DNA of 64,000 nucleotides, taken from positions 248,001 through 312,000 of the forward strand of contig OX638330.1 of assembly GCA_951812725.1 (NCBI GenBank). Reading direction: 5' to 3'. This DNA is from an uncultured Caldilineaceae bacterium. GTDB lineage: Bacteria; Chloroflexota; Anaerolineae; Caldilineales; Caldilineaceae. Under the pieces are notes generated by a model. The model was given only the letters and a program-made list of their open reading frames with translations. It had not been told where the DNA came from and did not search any database. Shown here one piece after another: positions 44,451-54,081 of the stretch (the first letter of the stretch is position 1; each line of letters opens with the position of its first letter). A program made the position numbers and the translations under genes.

Positions 44451-45656
44451 ATGCACGAAACTCACGTCCCCGCAATCCAGTCCGCCGTGCAAGAGTACAG
44501 CGACGACATCATCACCTTCCTCCGGCAGATCTGCGCCATCCCCTCGCTGGATTCGCAGATCGGCCCCGTCGGTGAACGCGTCCAGGCCGAACTGCGCAAA
44601 ATGGATTTCGATGAAGTCTGGTTCGATTCGATGGGCAACACCGTCGGCAGAATCGGCGACGGTGAACGCATTCTCGTCTACGACAGCCACATCGACACTG
44701 TCGGCATCGGCGCCGCCGACGAGTGGGATTGGGATCCGTTCGAGGGCAAAGTTGAGGACGGCATCCTCTACGCCCGCGGCGCCTGCGACGAGAAGGGCAG
44801 CACGCCCGGTATGATCTACGGGCTGGCCATCGCGCGCAGCCTGGGGCTGCTCGATGGTTGGACCGCCTACTATTTCGGCAATATGGAAGAGTGGTGCGAC
44901 GGCATTGCTCCGCACGCCTTCGTCGAACACGAAGGCATCCGCCCCGATTTCGTCGTCATCGGTGAGCCGACCAAAATGCAGATCTATCGCGGCCACAAAG
45001 GGCGTGTCGAGCTGAAAGCGGTCGCCAAAGGCAGGAGCGCCCACGCGGCCAGCAATCACCTCGGCGACAACGCCATCTACAAAGCCCTCCCCTTAATTGA
45101 AGGCATCAGCCGCCTTGAGCCGCAACTGGGCGACCACCCCTTCTTAGGCCCCGGCAAGATCACCGCCACTGACATCGAAGTCGAAACACCCAGCCTCAAC
45201 GCTGTCCCCAATCAGTGCACCGTTTACATCGACCGCCGCGTGACCTTCGGTGAGGACCTGGAAGCCGTGATCGAGCAGGTGCGCGCTCTGATTCCGCCAT
45301 CCAATCAACAGGCCGAGGACGTGACGCTCGAGATGCTCTACTACGATGAGCCAAGCTATACCGGCTTCGTCTTTCCGGTCGAAAAGTATTTCCCCGCCTG
45401 GGCGCTGGAAGAGGATGAACCGCTGGTACAAGCGGGGCAAGCGACCCGCAAGCTTATCGGCCTGCCGGACGCACCCACCAGCAAGTGGGATTTCAGCACC
45501 AATGGCATCTACTGGCGCGGCAAAGCCGGTATTCCCAGCATCGGTTTCGCGCCCGGCGACGAAGTGACAGCCCACACCGTCCTCGACAGTGTTTCGCTGG
45601 CCGAAGTCGTGAAATCCACCGAGTTTTACGCGCTCCTTCCGGCGCTGATCACGTAA
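44451..45656 (+). CDS. M20-family metallohydrolase (YgeY/ArgE/DapE-like)
   Basis: The 401-residue protein belongs to the M20 dizinc hydrolases, closest in style to YgeY. It has LVYDSHIDTVGIG (metal-binding His), YARGACDEKGSTPGM (bridging Asp), NMEEWCDG (catalytic and metal Glu pair) and the late GDEVTAHTVLDSV (last metal His). It probably cleaves an amide or peptide-like bond in an imported compound, for example an N-acyl amino sugar or dipeptide; the substrate is not determinable. It follows the permease genes closely. Confidence 0.9.
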   Translation: MHETHVPAIQSAVQEYSDDIITFLRQICAIPSLDSQIGPVGERVQAELRKMDFDEVWFDSMGNTVGRIGDGERILVYDSHIDTVGIGAADEWDWDPFEGKVEDGILYARGACDEKGSTPGMIYGLAIARSLGLLDGWTAYYFGNMEEWCDGIAPHAFVEHEGIRPDFVVIGEPTKMQIYRGHKGRVELKAVAKGRSAHAASNHLGDNAIYKALPLIEGISRLEPQLGDHPFLGPGKITATDIEVETPSLNAVPNQCTVYIDRRVTFGEDLEAVIEQVRALIPPSNQQAEDVTLEMLYYDEPSYTGFVFPVEKYFPAWALEEDEPLVQAGQATRKLIGLPDAPTSKWDFSTNGIYWRGKAGIPSIGFAPGDEVTAHTVLDSVSLAEVVKSTEFYALLPALIT

Positions 45657-45862
45657 AACGCATCCTCTCCGATTGCCTCCATTTTTATTTCTCCTGCCGG
45701 TCGGCGGCCACCAAGAAACGCGATTGGACGAAATCCACACAATTGGCGAAAATAGGGTTAATCTCGTGGCGTTCTCCCGGCTCGGAGGATGCCAAATTCA
45801 GCAGCCTGAAAAACAGCGGAGCCGCAGTGCATCTGCCGATATGCCGACTGTGATGAATTGAA

Positions 45863-46612
45863 ATGACGATTGCTGAAAACCTGCGCCAGGTACGCGCACG
45901 CATGGCCCAGGCCGCGCAACGCGCGCAGCGGTCCCCTGACGAAATCACGCTTGTGGCAGTGAGCAAGACAAAGCCGCTGGCGCTGATCGCTGAGACCGCC
46001 GCCGCCGGCCAGGTTGATTTTGGCGAAAATCGGCTCGAAGAACTTTGGCCAAAGGTCGATGCCGCCGCTGCAGCCGGCTTGAACGCGATTCGCTGGCATG
46101 CCATCGGCACTATCCAGAGCCGCAAGGCAAAACTGGCGTTGGGCCCGCCTACCGCTGAATCCCGGACGGCCAGTGACGCGATCTGCCTTATCCATTCAGT
46201 GGACAGGCCGAAAATCGCCCAACGCCTGAGCCGGCTGGCCGCCGACAACGACCACCCGCTCGACGTCCTGCTGGAAGTCAACGTCAGCGGCGAACTGAGC
46301 AAGCACGGCTTTTCTCCAACCAGCCTGGTCGACGCGCTGCCCGCGCTGCTGGACCTGCCATCACTGCGTTACTGCGGACTGATGACGATGGCCCCCTTTG
46401 TCGACGATGCCGAAGAGGTAAGGCCGCTTTTTCGAAAACTGCGCTGCCTGCTTCAGGAGTTGCGGCACGCATTCCCGCCGGCACAGTTTCCTCAGGCCAC
46501 CTGGCAGCATCTGTCTATGGGCATGACAAGCGATTTTGAAGTCGCAATCGAAGAGGGCGCTACAATTGTGCGCGTCGGCACCGCGATCTTCGGCCACAGG
46601 GAGTACGAATGA
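45863..46612 (+). CDS. yggS: YggS-family PLP homeostasis protein
   Basis: YggS/PLPBP proteins bind pyridoxal phosphate without a known reaction and buffer PLP and amino-acid pools. The 249-residue product has the PLP lysine in VAVSKTKP (Lys35), FGENRLEE (~54), [11 protein letters not shown] (~76), [13 protein letters not shown] and the C-terminal [28 protein letters not shown]. The ATG has no clear Shine-Dalgarno. Its stop overlaps the proC start (ATGA). Confidence 0.95.
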   Translation: MTIAENLRQVRARMAQAAQRAQRSPDEITLVAVSKTKPLALIAETAAAGQVDFGENRLEELWPKVDAAAAAGLNAIRWHAIGTIQSRKAKLALGPPTAESRTASDAICLIHSVDRPKIAQRLSRLAADNDHPLDVLLEVNVSGELSKHGFSPTSLVDALPALLDLPSLRYCGLMTMAPFVDDAEEVRPLFRKLRCLLQELRHAFPPAQFPQATWQHLSMGMTSDFEVAIEEGATIVRVGTAIFGHREYE

Positions 46613-47427
46613 ATCAGCTACAAGGCGATATAACTTTCATCGGCGGCGGCGCCATGGGTGAGGCCATCATTGGTTCACTCATAGGAAAAGGGCTCCTCAC
46701 ACCATCTCAGATCTGCGTCTCCGAGCCAGTGCCCGCCCGCCGCGACTTTCTGAACAGCACATACGGCGTGACAACCGAGACAGACAACGGCCAGGCCGTG
46801 ACCGGCGCCTCCGTAGTCGTTCTGGCGGTCAAGCCACAAGTGCTGGCGCCGGTAATGGCGGACCTGAAAGGAAACCTGTCCGCCGCCGCACTCGTAGTCA
46901 GTATTATGGCAGGAGTGCGCATCGACACGCTTACCTCTGGCCTCGGCCATGACAAAATTGTCCGGTCCATGCCTAACACGCCGGCCCAGGTGGGCAAGGG
47001 TATGACCGTATGGACCGACACCGCCGCCGTAACCGAATCTGACCGCGCCGCAGCCCAGGCCATTCTTGAAGCGATGGGTGAGGCCATCTACGCGACAGAG
47101 GAGCATTACCTGGACATGGCCACCGGGTTAAGCGGTTCCGGTCCGGGATTCGTCTATCTCCTGCTCGAAGCTCTGATCGATGCCGGCGTTCACATCGGTT
47201 TCAGCCGCGACCAAGCGCAACAGATGGTGTTACAGACCGTAGAGGGTAGTGTGGAGTTGATGCGCCAGAGCGGTCTCCATCCCGCTGACCTGCGCAATCG
47301 CGTAACCAGCCCGGCGGGCACAACCGCCGCCGGTACCCTCGTGTTGGAGCGCGCCGGCGTTCGCTCAGCATTGATCGATGCCGTGGATACTGCCTACCGG
47401 CGCAGCCAGGAATTAGGCGGCAGCTAA
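46609..47427 (+). CDS. proC: Pyrroline-5-carboxylate reductase
   Basis: ProC reduces pyrroline-5-carboxylate to proline with NAD(P)H. The 272-residue product has the Rossmann [13 protein letters not shown] (~10-22), [27 protein letters not shown] and the C-terminal P5CR signature [20 protein letters not shown]. It is translationally coupled to yggS by a 4-base overlap and followed by yggT, a widely conserved order. Confidence 0.96.
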   Translation: MNQLQGDITFIGGGAMGEAIIGSLIGKGLLTPSQICVSEPVPARRDFLNSTYGVTTETDNGQAVTGASVVVLAVKPQVLAPVMADLKGNLSAAALVVSIMAGVRIDTLTSGLGHDKIVRSMPNTPAQVGKGMTVWTDTAAVTESDRAAAQAILEAMGEAIYATEEHYLDMATGLSGSGPGFVYLLLEALIDAGVHIGFSRDQAQQMVLQTVEGSVELMRQSGLHPADLRNRVTSPAGTTAAGTLVLERAGVRSALIDAVDTAYRRSQELGGS

Positions 47428-47511
47428 AATAGAGTCTGGCGACTTGCACAAATGTGGGCCGCCAGGCACAGGTGATTCGTTCGTATAGTTCTAATAACGT
47501 AAGGAGTAGCC

Positions 47512-47763
47512 GTGATCTTCCTGCTCTTGGCCCGTGTACTTCAGATTTATACCTTCATCCTGTTGATCAGAATTCTGATCACATGGATTCCGAACCTGGA
47601 CCCCCATCACCCGATTGTACAGCTTCTGTTTCAGGTGACGGAACCCGTGCTGGAACCGGCCCGCAAGCTCATTCCCTCAATCGGCATGATCGACATCTCT
47701 CCGATTGTCGTTTTCATCGTCTTGGGAATCTTGCAAGATCTACTGGTTCAGCTCGCCTATTAG
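47512..47763 (+). CDS. yggT: YggT-family membrane protein
   Basis: The 83-residue product is a small two-helix membrane protein: hydrophobic segments ~2-22 and ~58-80 flank a loop with LITWIPNLDPHHPIVQLL and EPVLEPARKLIP, the YggT signature. Function is unknown; in several bacteria it sits with yggS/proC and division genes. The GTG start is supported by AAGGAG 6 bases upstream. Confidence 0.92.
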   Translation: MIFLLLARVLQIYTFILLIRILITWIPNLDPHHPIVQLLFQVTEPVLEPARKLIPSIGMIDISPIVVFIVLGILQDLLVQLAY

Positions 47764-47851
47764 AATCAGTCCGTAGCTTGAAGGCTTCTTTCTTCAGAGC
47801 AAAGAGAGAAGACTTCACTTCCCACACTCGTCCACACCACGGGGAGAAACA

Positions 47852-49261
47852 GTGCCTGAGATTTCAGGAGAAAGAGTCGCTCATCGCTGGCAGCCGCGCC
47901 CTTCGACTGCAACAAAAGTCGTCGCCGCGTTCATAATCGCTTCGTTGTCGCTGAGCGCCTGCGGCATCCGGCGGTTCTTTGGGCCGAGAGCCGAGCCGAC
48001 CGCTGTGCAAGAGCAGGCTGATGAAACTCTGTCCCGGCTGATCGAACGGGCCAAAGAGGACCTGGTGCAGTCAACCAGCGCCGAAGCCGATGAAATCATC
48101 CTCGTAAGCACCGAAGAAGTGGAGTGGGGCGACACCAGCCTCGATTGCCCGTATCCGGATGAGATGTACGCCCAGATGATAACGCCGGGCTACGTAATCG
48201 TTTTGGAGAGCGGCGGCGCCACCTACGACTTTCACACCGGCGCCGATCCCGAAGGGCCGCTGGTGCAGTGCACAGAAGACGGGACGCCTGCAGGCGTGGC
48301 TGCCGTACCCACCGAGGAGCCCGAAGAAGAGACCAAAATGGATGCTGACGACGTGCTGCCGCGTCTGATCGAAAGGGCGACAGAGGATCTGATGCAGGAA
48401 ACCAGCGCCGAGTCCGACGCAATCTCCGTTGTCAGCACCGAAGAGGTAGAGTGGAGCGACACCAGCCTCGGCTGTCAGGAGCCAAACAAGATGTACGCCC
48501 AGATGATCACGCCTGGCTACCTGATCGTCCTCGAGTCAGACGGCAACACCTATGACTACCACACCGGGAACGACCCCGAAGGACCTCTGGTGCATTGCAC
48601 CGAAGACGGGACGCCCGCAAGCGCCGCTCTCACCCTCCCAACGGAATCCGTAGGAGTAATCACAATGGACGAAGGCGCGCTGACCCTCCTGATCGAACGG
48701 GCCAAAGATGACCTGGTCCAAGCAATCGGCGCCGAGTCCGATGCAATCTCCGTTGTCAGCACCGAAGAGGTCGAGTGGAGCGACTCCAGCCTTGGTTGCC
48801 CGGATCCGGACGCGATGTACGCCCAGGTGATCACACCGGGCTACCTGCTCGTCCTGGAATCCGACGGCAACACATTTAACTACCACACCGGCGCCGACCC
48901 CGAAGGACCACTGGTGCAGTGCACCGAAGACGGAACGCCCGCCGCGTCGGAGATGGTCGAAGTTGCGATCCAAATGGTCGGAGAAGATGTCCTGTCCCGC
49001 CTGATCGAACGGGCGACAGAGGACCTCATTCAGGCAACAAGCGCCGCGGCCGACGAGATCACCGTTGTCAGTACTGAAGAGGTGGAATGGAGCGACACCA
49101 GCCTCGGCTGTCCGGAGCCGGACGGGATGTATGCGCAGATGATTACACCGGGTTACCTGATCGTACTGGAAACCGGCGGCGAAACTTATAAGTATCACAG
49201 CGGAAGCGACCCTGAAGGGCCGTTGGTTCAGTGCAACCTCGAGAATGACAGCGAAGAGTAA
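47852..49261 (+). CDS. Lipoprotein with four tandem ~90-residue repeats
   Basis: The 469-residue product has a lipobox SLSAC (Cys37), so it is a predicted surface lipoprotein. Four repeats begin near residues 60, 169, 277 and 380, each of the form LxRLIERAxEDLxQxTSAExDxIxVVSTEEVEW, then SLGCPxPxxMYAQMITPGYxIVLE, then YxYHTGxDPEGPLVQC. Each repeat has two conserved cysteines, likely a disulphide. Single copies of this module (W.D.SLGCP ... YHTG) occur as stand-alone proteins in other bacteria; function is unknown. GTG start behind GGGGAG. Confidence 0.85.
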   Translation: MPEISGERVAHRWQPRPSTATKVVAAFIIASLSLSACGIRRFFGPRAEPTAVQEQADETLSRLIERAKEDLVQSTSAEADEIILVSTEEVEWGDTSLDCPYPDEMYAQMITPGYVIVLESGGATYDFHTGADPEGPLVQCTEDGTPAGVAAVPTEEPEEETKMDADDVLPRLIERATEDLMQETSAESDAISVVSTEEVEWSDTSLGCQEPNKMYAQMITPGYLIVLESDGNTYDYHTGNDPEGPLVHCTEDGTPASAALTLPTESVGVITMDEGALTLLIERAKDDLVQAIGAESDAISVVSTEEVEWSDSSLGCPDPDAMYAQVITPGYLLVLESDGNTFNYHTGADPEGPLVQCTEDGTPAASEMVEVAIQMVGEDVLSRLIERATEDLIQATSAAADEITVVSTEEVEWSDTSLGCPEPDGMYAQMITPGYLIVLETGGETYKYHSGSDPEGPLVQCNLENDSEE

Positions 49262-49278
49262 CTCTTTCGCATAGCCAC

Positions 49279-49659
49279 ATGAAACCGAACAGAAGCCAGG
49301 ATCAGTTCGACGAATTGGTCCTCAGCGCCATAGAAGACCTACCCGAAATCTTTCTTGACTGCCTGGAGAATGTCGCCATCGTTGTCGAGGAATGGCCCGA
49401 TCGCGCCACCCTCCAGTCCGTCGGCGTGCGCCAGCGGAGCCATCTCCTGGGACTGTACCAGGGCATCCCCCAGACCGACCGAACACACGGCTACAACCTG
49501 GTCATGCCGGACAAGATCAGCATTTACCGCCGCCCGATTCTCATGCGCTGCCGCACCGATTCGGAAGTCCACGAACTCGTCCAAAGGGTCGTCCGCCACG
49601 AAATCGCGCACCACTTCGGCATTGACGACGATCGACTTACTGAGATCGGCGCATACTGA
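49279..49659 (+). CDS. Minimal zincin-type metallopeptidase (COG3824-like)
   Basis: The 126-residue protein fits the small zincin family: an FDELVLSAIEDLP start, LLGLYQGIPQTDR and RHEIAHHFGIDDDRL, whose HEIAH (His107, Glu108, His111) plus Asp116 form the metal site. These proteins are usually cytosolic and of unknown substrate. It starts 18 bases after the repeat-lipoprotein stop, so co-transcription is likely. Confidence 0.9.
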   Translation: MKPNRSQDQFDELVLSAIEDLPEIFLDCLENVAIVVEEWPDRATLQSVGVRQRSHLLGLYQGIPQTDRTHGYNLVMPDKISIYRRPILMRCRTDSEVHELVQRVVRHEIAHHFGIDDDRLTEIGAY

Positions 49660-50020
49660 CGTCAGGTTCCGGTCCCGCAACGGCGTGTGAATAACAGACC
49701 CGCTGTAATCGGCAACGACAAACGCCGCGCCCCAACGACATTCCTCCAATAATCTCTATGCATTAGTGAGACGCGTTTTCTATCGTGAACTCTTGTAAAC
49801 TCTCGTGATCTCTCGTCCAACGCTTGTCAAGTGTTCGCAAAGCTGGTTCCGTATCACCAACCTGACAATTTCCCTCCTTCAACCCCCTCGTCCTATCGCA
49901 TTCAAAATCGTGGGCGGCCACTCTAGGTCTGCCGGCTTCTCGCCCTCACAACGCACTGCAGTCCGGAGCAGGCCGGAGACTCGTTCCCATCCAGGGATAA
50001 GCCCGATTTTTTGAGATGCT

Positions 50021-50049
50021 TTGGCAACTCTTTCCGTCTATGTTAGTAT
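50021..50049 (+). promoter_or_regulatory. Candidate promoter of the third importer operon
   Basis: TTGGCA (50021-50026) and TAGTAT (50044-50049) are separated by 17 bases. The predicted transcript would have a leader of roughly 270 bases before the permease ATG at 50325. Confidence 0.5.
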
Positions 50050-50248
50050 TTCTTGCGCAAGTCGTATTGTTTCCTACCCGCGCCCCCTACGAGAACAGGC
50101 GCATTCACGAAGCATTACAGTTCCTCCTCAACCGAAATCAGGCGCCTCCACCGCGCCCCGTCGAGCCTGAGACGGCGTTTGTCCTATTTTCGCAACTCGA
50201 GATTTGCTGAGCAGAGGCGGCGTGAATGCTGAATACTCCGGGCACCCC

Positions 50249-50283
50249 ACTAGCTGTGAACTGGCTTCACAGAGTTTGCTAGT
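50249..50283 (+). promoter_or_regulatory. Nested inverted repeat before permease gene
   Basis: ACTAGC (50249-50254) pairs with GCTAGT (50278-50283). Inside, TGTGAA (50255-50260) pairs with TTCACA (50266-50271) around CTGGC, giving a coaxial 12-bp hairpin with one 6-base bulge. It could be an operator or a leader structure for the operon that starts 42 bases later. Confidence 0.5.
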
Positions 50284-50324
50284 CACAAGCTACCGACAAC
50301 CAGCCACCGGTGTTAAGGTGTCAT

Positions 50325-51203
50325 ATGATCGCTTCCAGCAGTTTCCGATTCCGCCTTGAGTCGATCCTGATCTATCTGGGTCTCGGTATCTTCGCGTTCA
50401 TCGCAGTGACGCCCTTCCTCCATACCATCGCCCGTTCCTTCAGCGCCGAAGCCCCAATCCTCCGCGGAGAAGTCTATATTTGGCCGGTAGGCTTCTCCTT
50501 TGATTCCTACGAGCGCCTTATCATTGGCGGCACCTTCTGGCTGGCCTATCGCAACTCCTTCCTCATCACCTTCTATGCGACGCTGGTGCAGATGACCATG
50601 ACCATTCTCTGCGCCTATCCGCTCTCGCGTACCTACCTGCCGGGCCGTGGCATTTTCATGGCTCTGATCGTCTTCCAGATGATCTTTCCTCCCAGCCTCA
50701 TTCCGTTCTACCTGACTGTGCGTGAGGTAGGCCTCATCGACAGTTGGGGGTCGCTCATCTGGCCGTATGCGATAAATACCTTCAACATGATCGTGCTTAA
50801 GAGTTATTTTCAAGCGTTGCCTAAGGAACTGGAAGAATCGGCTATCATCGATGGGGCCAACGACTTCAAGGTGCTTATCTATATCATGCTGCCCCTTTCC
50901 GTCCCCGTCCTTCTTACGTTGACCCTGTTCTACGTCGTCGCCAACTGGAACCTCTTCCTGCCGGCGATCTTCTTCATCAACGACGGCAACAAGCAACCGC
51001 TCCAAGTGATCTTACGCGACATGATCTGGTCTATGCAGCTCGCTACGCAGACTGCAAGCGCAGATGATTTTGAGCGGCTGGCCGGCATGGAAGCGCTCAA
51101 GGCCTCCAGCGTGATTATCGCCGCGATCCCTATGTTGATCGCCTATCCATTCTTCCAGCGTTACTTTATCAAAGGCATCCTTCTGGGCGCCATCAAAGGG
51201 TAG
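50325..51203 (+). CDS. Carbohydrate ABC transporter permease, MalG/LplC type
   Basis: The 292-residue permease has a membrane segment near 14-35, the EAA loop ELEESAIIDGANDFKVLIYIMLPLSVP near 172-198 and the C-terminal QRYFIKGILLGAIKG. It is unusual in preceding the binding-protein gene, with its partner permease after it. The ATG at 50325 has AAGGTG upstream; a GTG at 50310 is the less likely start. Confidence 0.92.
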   Translation: MIASSSFRFRLESILIYLGLGIFAFIAVTPFLHTIARSFSAEAPILRGEVYIWPVGFSFDSYERLIIGGTFWLAYRNSFLITFYATLVQMTMTILCAYPLSRTYLPGRGIFMALIVFQMIFPPSLIPFYLTVREVGLIDSWGSLIWPYAINTFNMIVLKSYFQALPKELEESAIIDGANDFKVLIYIMLPLSVPVLLTLTLFYVVANWNLFLPAIFFINDGNKQPLQVILRDMIWSMQLATQTASADDFERLAGMEALKASSVIIAAIPMLIAYPFFQRYFIKGILLGAIKG

Positions 51204-51337
51204 GTAACGCTGCGAACCGGTTTCCCTTGAACGTCTGTTAACCGTGTTTCCGGGAATCATCCATTGTAGCTGACGTGAGGCGAAGTTTGTCTCTTTCACT
51301 CGATCCAGAATTCGGATCCGACAGGAGGAATCAAAAC

Positions 51338-52951
51338 ATGTCCGCACAATCCAAGTTCACCCGCCGCCAAGCCCTCAAATTGATGGGGGTAGGTACATTC
51401 AGCGCCTACCTTGCCGCCTGCGCCGCGCCCGCCGGCCAGTCGGACATGGCCGACTCCGGCGACTCTGATATGCCCGCCGGCGAGAAAAAGGCCATCTCCA
51501 TTTCCCACATCGGCGGAGGCAGCGTGGAGGCCTCCGAGAAGTCGCAGCGCATGATGCTGCTGCGTGCCAATTTCCCCGATATTGAGTTCGAGAACCGCTG
51601 GGTCAGCTACGCAGCCTACCTGGACAAGATCCCCGTCCAGATTGCCAGCGGCGACCTCGCCGACCTGCAGTTCTGCAATGCCTTCAATGATATTCCGCTG
51701 ATGATGGAAAATCAGATCATCATCGAAACCGGGCCCCTGCTGGAACAGTTCGGCCAGAACATTCTCGCCGTCACCCCCGAAGGCGCCTGGGCCTCCACCG
51801 TCTACGATGGCATGCAATACGCCGTTACGCACAATATCTACGACCTCAACATCTGGTGCAGCCAGTACCGCGGCGACTGGCTTGAATCGCTCGGCCTCGG
51901 CATCCCCGAAACGATCGATGAGTATGGCGAAGTGCTGCGCGCCTTCACCAACAGCGACCCCGATGGCAATGGCCAGGACGACACGTATGGCCGCCTGCTA
52001 TACAACTCAGTCCGCTTCGACGACGATTTTTTCCATGCCTTTGGCGTCGCTGTCGGCCATCACCTCAACGGCTTCTGGCGCCAACGCGACGGTCAACTGG
52101 CGCTGGACTGGGTACAGCCGGGCATGAAAGACGCGCTCGCCTGGATGAGCTCTGTCTGGGCTGACGGCGGATTCCATCCTGATTCGATTAGCATCCCGCT
52201 CGGTCAGAAGGACAACGCTTTCCGCGGCGGAATCGCTGGCAACGTCTATACCGCCTGGAGCGCCGTCGATTTCGCGCAGGATCAGATCAGGACCGTCGCG
52301 CCCGAAGCCACTGTCGTCGCCGGTCCCGCCCCCGAAGGCCCGGGTGGGCGCGGCTATACTGGCGAAGGCTGGCCCTGGTGCTTCGTCATTCCTACCACGG
52401 CCGAGCATCCCGATGACTGTGTGCGCGTAATCGACTGGTTCTTTACCCCGGAAATCGCTTCCCAGATCATCTGCGAAGGCGTTCTCGGCGTGACCAATAA
52501 AGGTCTCAACGAGAACGGATGGTGTGTCGAGTACACGCCGGAAGAGAAAAAGGCAATGGGAGACGAATGGTCCCAGAAGCAAAATGAGGTCCAGGATATC
52601 AACGTCTTCTGGGGTCTCTGGCTGACAATCGGTACCTTGGGTGGTGTGCAGCCCTTCCCCACCTTCCCGGCCGACATGAAGAAGCATTTCGAGGATATGC
52701 TCGCAGCAAAGTATTCCGAGGAAGCGCTCGCTGCCCAGGTTATCTCCCAGGAATACCTCAAGATCACAGAGAAGCCCCGACCCGTTGCCGCCGACAAGGA
52801 GCACTGGCCCGGTCTGCAAACCCGTTTCGGCGAGTTCATCTCGCAGGCAGTAGCCGGCACCATCGACCTCGACCAGGGCTGGAGCGAATGGCTCGACTTC
52901 TTTGAAAAGAACGGTGGCCCGCTGCTCACCCAGCAGGTCAACGAAATCTAG
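51338..52951 (+). CDS. ABC-transporter extracellular binding lipoprotein (LplA type)
   Basis: The 537-residue product is longer than the other two binding proteins and resembles LplA-type proteins that partner LplB/LplC permeases. It has a twin-arginine start (FTRRQALKLMGVG), lipobox LAAC (Cys28), then the binding fold. AGGAGG precedes the ATG by 9 bases. LplA systems import complex oligosaccharides; the ligand is unknown here. Confidence 0.9.
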   Translation: MSAQSKFTRRQALKLMGVGTFSAYLAACAAPAGQSDMADSGDSDMPAGEKKAISISHIGGGSVEASEKSQRMMLLRANFPDIEFENRWVSYAAYLDKIPVQIASGDLADLQFCNAFNDIPLMMENQIIIETGPLLEQFGQNILAVTPEGAWASTVYDGMQYAVTHNIYDLNIWCSQYRGDWLESLGLGIPETIDEYGEVLRAFTNSDPDGNGQDDTYGRLLYNSVRFDDDFFHAFGVAVGHHLNGFWRQRDGQLALDWVQPGMKDALAWMSSVWADGGFHPDSISIPLGQKDNAFRGGIAGNVYTAWSAVDFAQDQIRTVAPEATVVAGPAPEGPGGRGYTGEGWPWCFVIPTTAEHPDDCVRVIDWFFTPEIASQIICEGVLGVTNKGLNENGWCVEYTPEEKKAMGDEWSQKQNEVQDINVFWGLWLTIGTLGGVQPFPTFPADMKKHFEDMLAAKYSEEALAAQVISQEYLKITEKPRPVAADKEHWPGLQTRFGEFISQAVAGTIDLDQGWSEWLDFFEKNGGPLLTQQVNEI

Positions 52952-52992
52952 TAGACTGTAGGCAGTTTGCAGTAGACAGCAATCAGTGGTCG

Positions 52993-53023
52993 GTGGCCAG
53001 CGCAGCAACTGGCCGCCGGCCAC
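52993..53023 (+). promoter_or_regulatory. Inverted repeats between binding-protein and permease genes
   Basis: GGCCAG (52995-53000) pairs with CTGGCC (53009-53014) and, alternatively, GTGGCC (52993-52998) with GGCCAC (53018-53023). No T-tract follows, so a stability or processing element for the upstream mRNA is more likely than a terminator. It lies 20 bases before the permease GTG. Confidence 0.45.
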
Positions 53024-53043
53024 AGCCGCAAAAGGATGGCAAC

Positions 53044-54006
53044 GTGGCAACATCAGCCGCTTCCAAGTCGATCGGACCACCGGGGGGCCGCCGGGGCTTC
53101 TGGGCGCAATTTCTCTTCAACGCCTGGACGTACCGCTATCTCTACCTGATGCTTGTCCTGCCCTTTATCTTCTTCATCATCTTCCGCTTCTACCCCATGT
53201 TCGGCAACATCATCGCCTTCAAGAAGTATCAGCTGATGAGGGGCATCTGGGGCAGCCCCTGGGTTGGACTTACCCACTTCAACACACTTTTCGACGACCC
53301 GGCCTTCTTGCGCGTTCTCCGCAACACCGTCTCCATTGCTGCATTCAAGTTGCTTGTCACCTTCCCCGCTCCCATCATCCTGGCGCTATTCATAAATGAA
53401 ATCCGCCACATGGCCTACAAGCGCTTCGTCCAGACCGTAGTCTATGTGCCCCACTTTCTTTCCTGGGTGATCTACGGCGCCATACTCTATATCGTACTGT
53501 CGCCGGCCAACGGCTTGATCAACAACATCATTTCCGCATTTGGCATGGAAAAGGTCGCCTTCTTCCAGAAGCCGGCTCTCTTTCAACCAATTGTCATTAT
53601 CTCATCATTGCTCAAAGAGACCGGCTGGGCCGCAATCATATATCTGGCCACCATCTCGACCATCGACCTTACCCTCTACGAGGCTGCCATAATTGACGGC
53701 GCCAACCGCTGGCAGCTGATGCGCCATGTGACCCTGCCCGGCCTGGCATTGACCATCGTCACTCTCTTTATCCTGCAAATAGGCTTCTTCCTCAATGTCG
53801 GTTTCGAACAGATCTTTATCCTGCAGAACAATATGATACTCTCCACCGCCGACGTGATCGAAACGTTTATATATCGAGTGGGCATCCGCCAGGCGCGCTT
53901 TGATTTTACGACCGCCGCCGGTCTCTTCAATGGACTGGTGGGCATGGTGCTTGTGCTGCTCGCCGACCGGCTGGCGAAACGCCTGGACCTGTCCGGCATA
54001 TTTTGA
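53044..54006 (+). CDS. ABC transporter permease, LplB type
   Basis: The 320-residue permease has LplB-like features: YLMLVLPFIFFIIFRFYPMFG near 35-55, GLTHFNTLF, FVQTVVYVPHFLSWV near 138, and the EAA loop LYEAAIIDGANRWQLMRHVTLPG near 216-238. It starts at a GTG (53044) behind AAAGGA and pairs with the permease at 50325. Confidence 0.93.
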   Translation: MATSAASKSIGPPGGRRGFWAQFLFNAWTYRYLYLMLVLPFIFFIIFRFYPMFGNIIAFKKYQLMRGIWGSPWVGLTHFNTLFDDPAFLRVLRNTVSIAAFKLLVTFPAPIILALFINEIRHMAYKRFVQTVVYVPHFLSWVIYGAILYIVLSPANGLINNIISAFGMEKVAFFQKPALFQPIVIISSLLKETGWAAIIYLATISTIDLTLYEAAIIDGANRWQLMRHVTLPGLALTIVTLFILQIGFFLNVGFEQIFILQNNMILSTADVIETFIYRVGIRQARFDFTTAAGLFNGLVGMVLVLLADRLAKRLDLSGIF

Positions 54007-54081
54007 TGCCTATTTTCCATTTTCAGTTGCCAAGCGGGGGTGACTACTGTACACTGAAGATTCGTAGTGGAAGGAAGGAAG

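Larger units (their letters stand above)
49660..50324. other. Intergenic leader region of the third importer
   Basis: About 665 bases without a supportable gene. Two short open frames (49805-50014 and 50016-50210) show no family resemblance, and the second overlaps a likely promoter. The region holds a promoter at 50021-50049 and a nested hairpin at 50249-50283. It ends in another CCAGCCACCGG-type degenerate repeat tract. Confidence 0.5.

Noticed and set aside
50016..50210. 64-codon frame before the third importer
   Set aside because: The frame overlaps a likely promoter (50021-50049) and has no recognisable domain or RBS.
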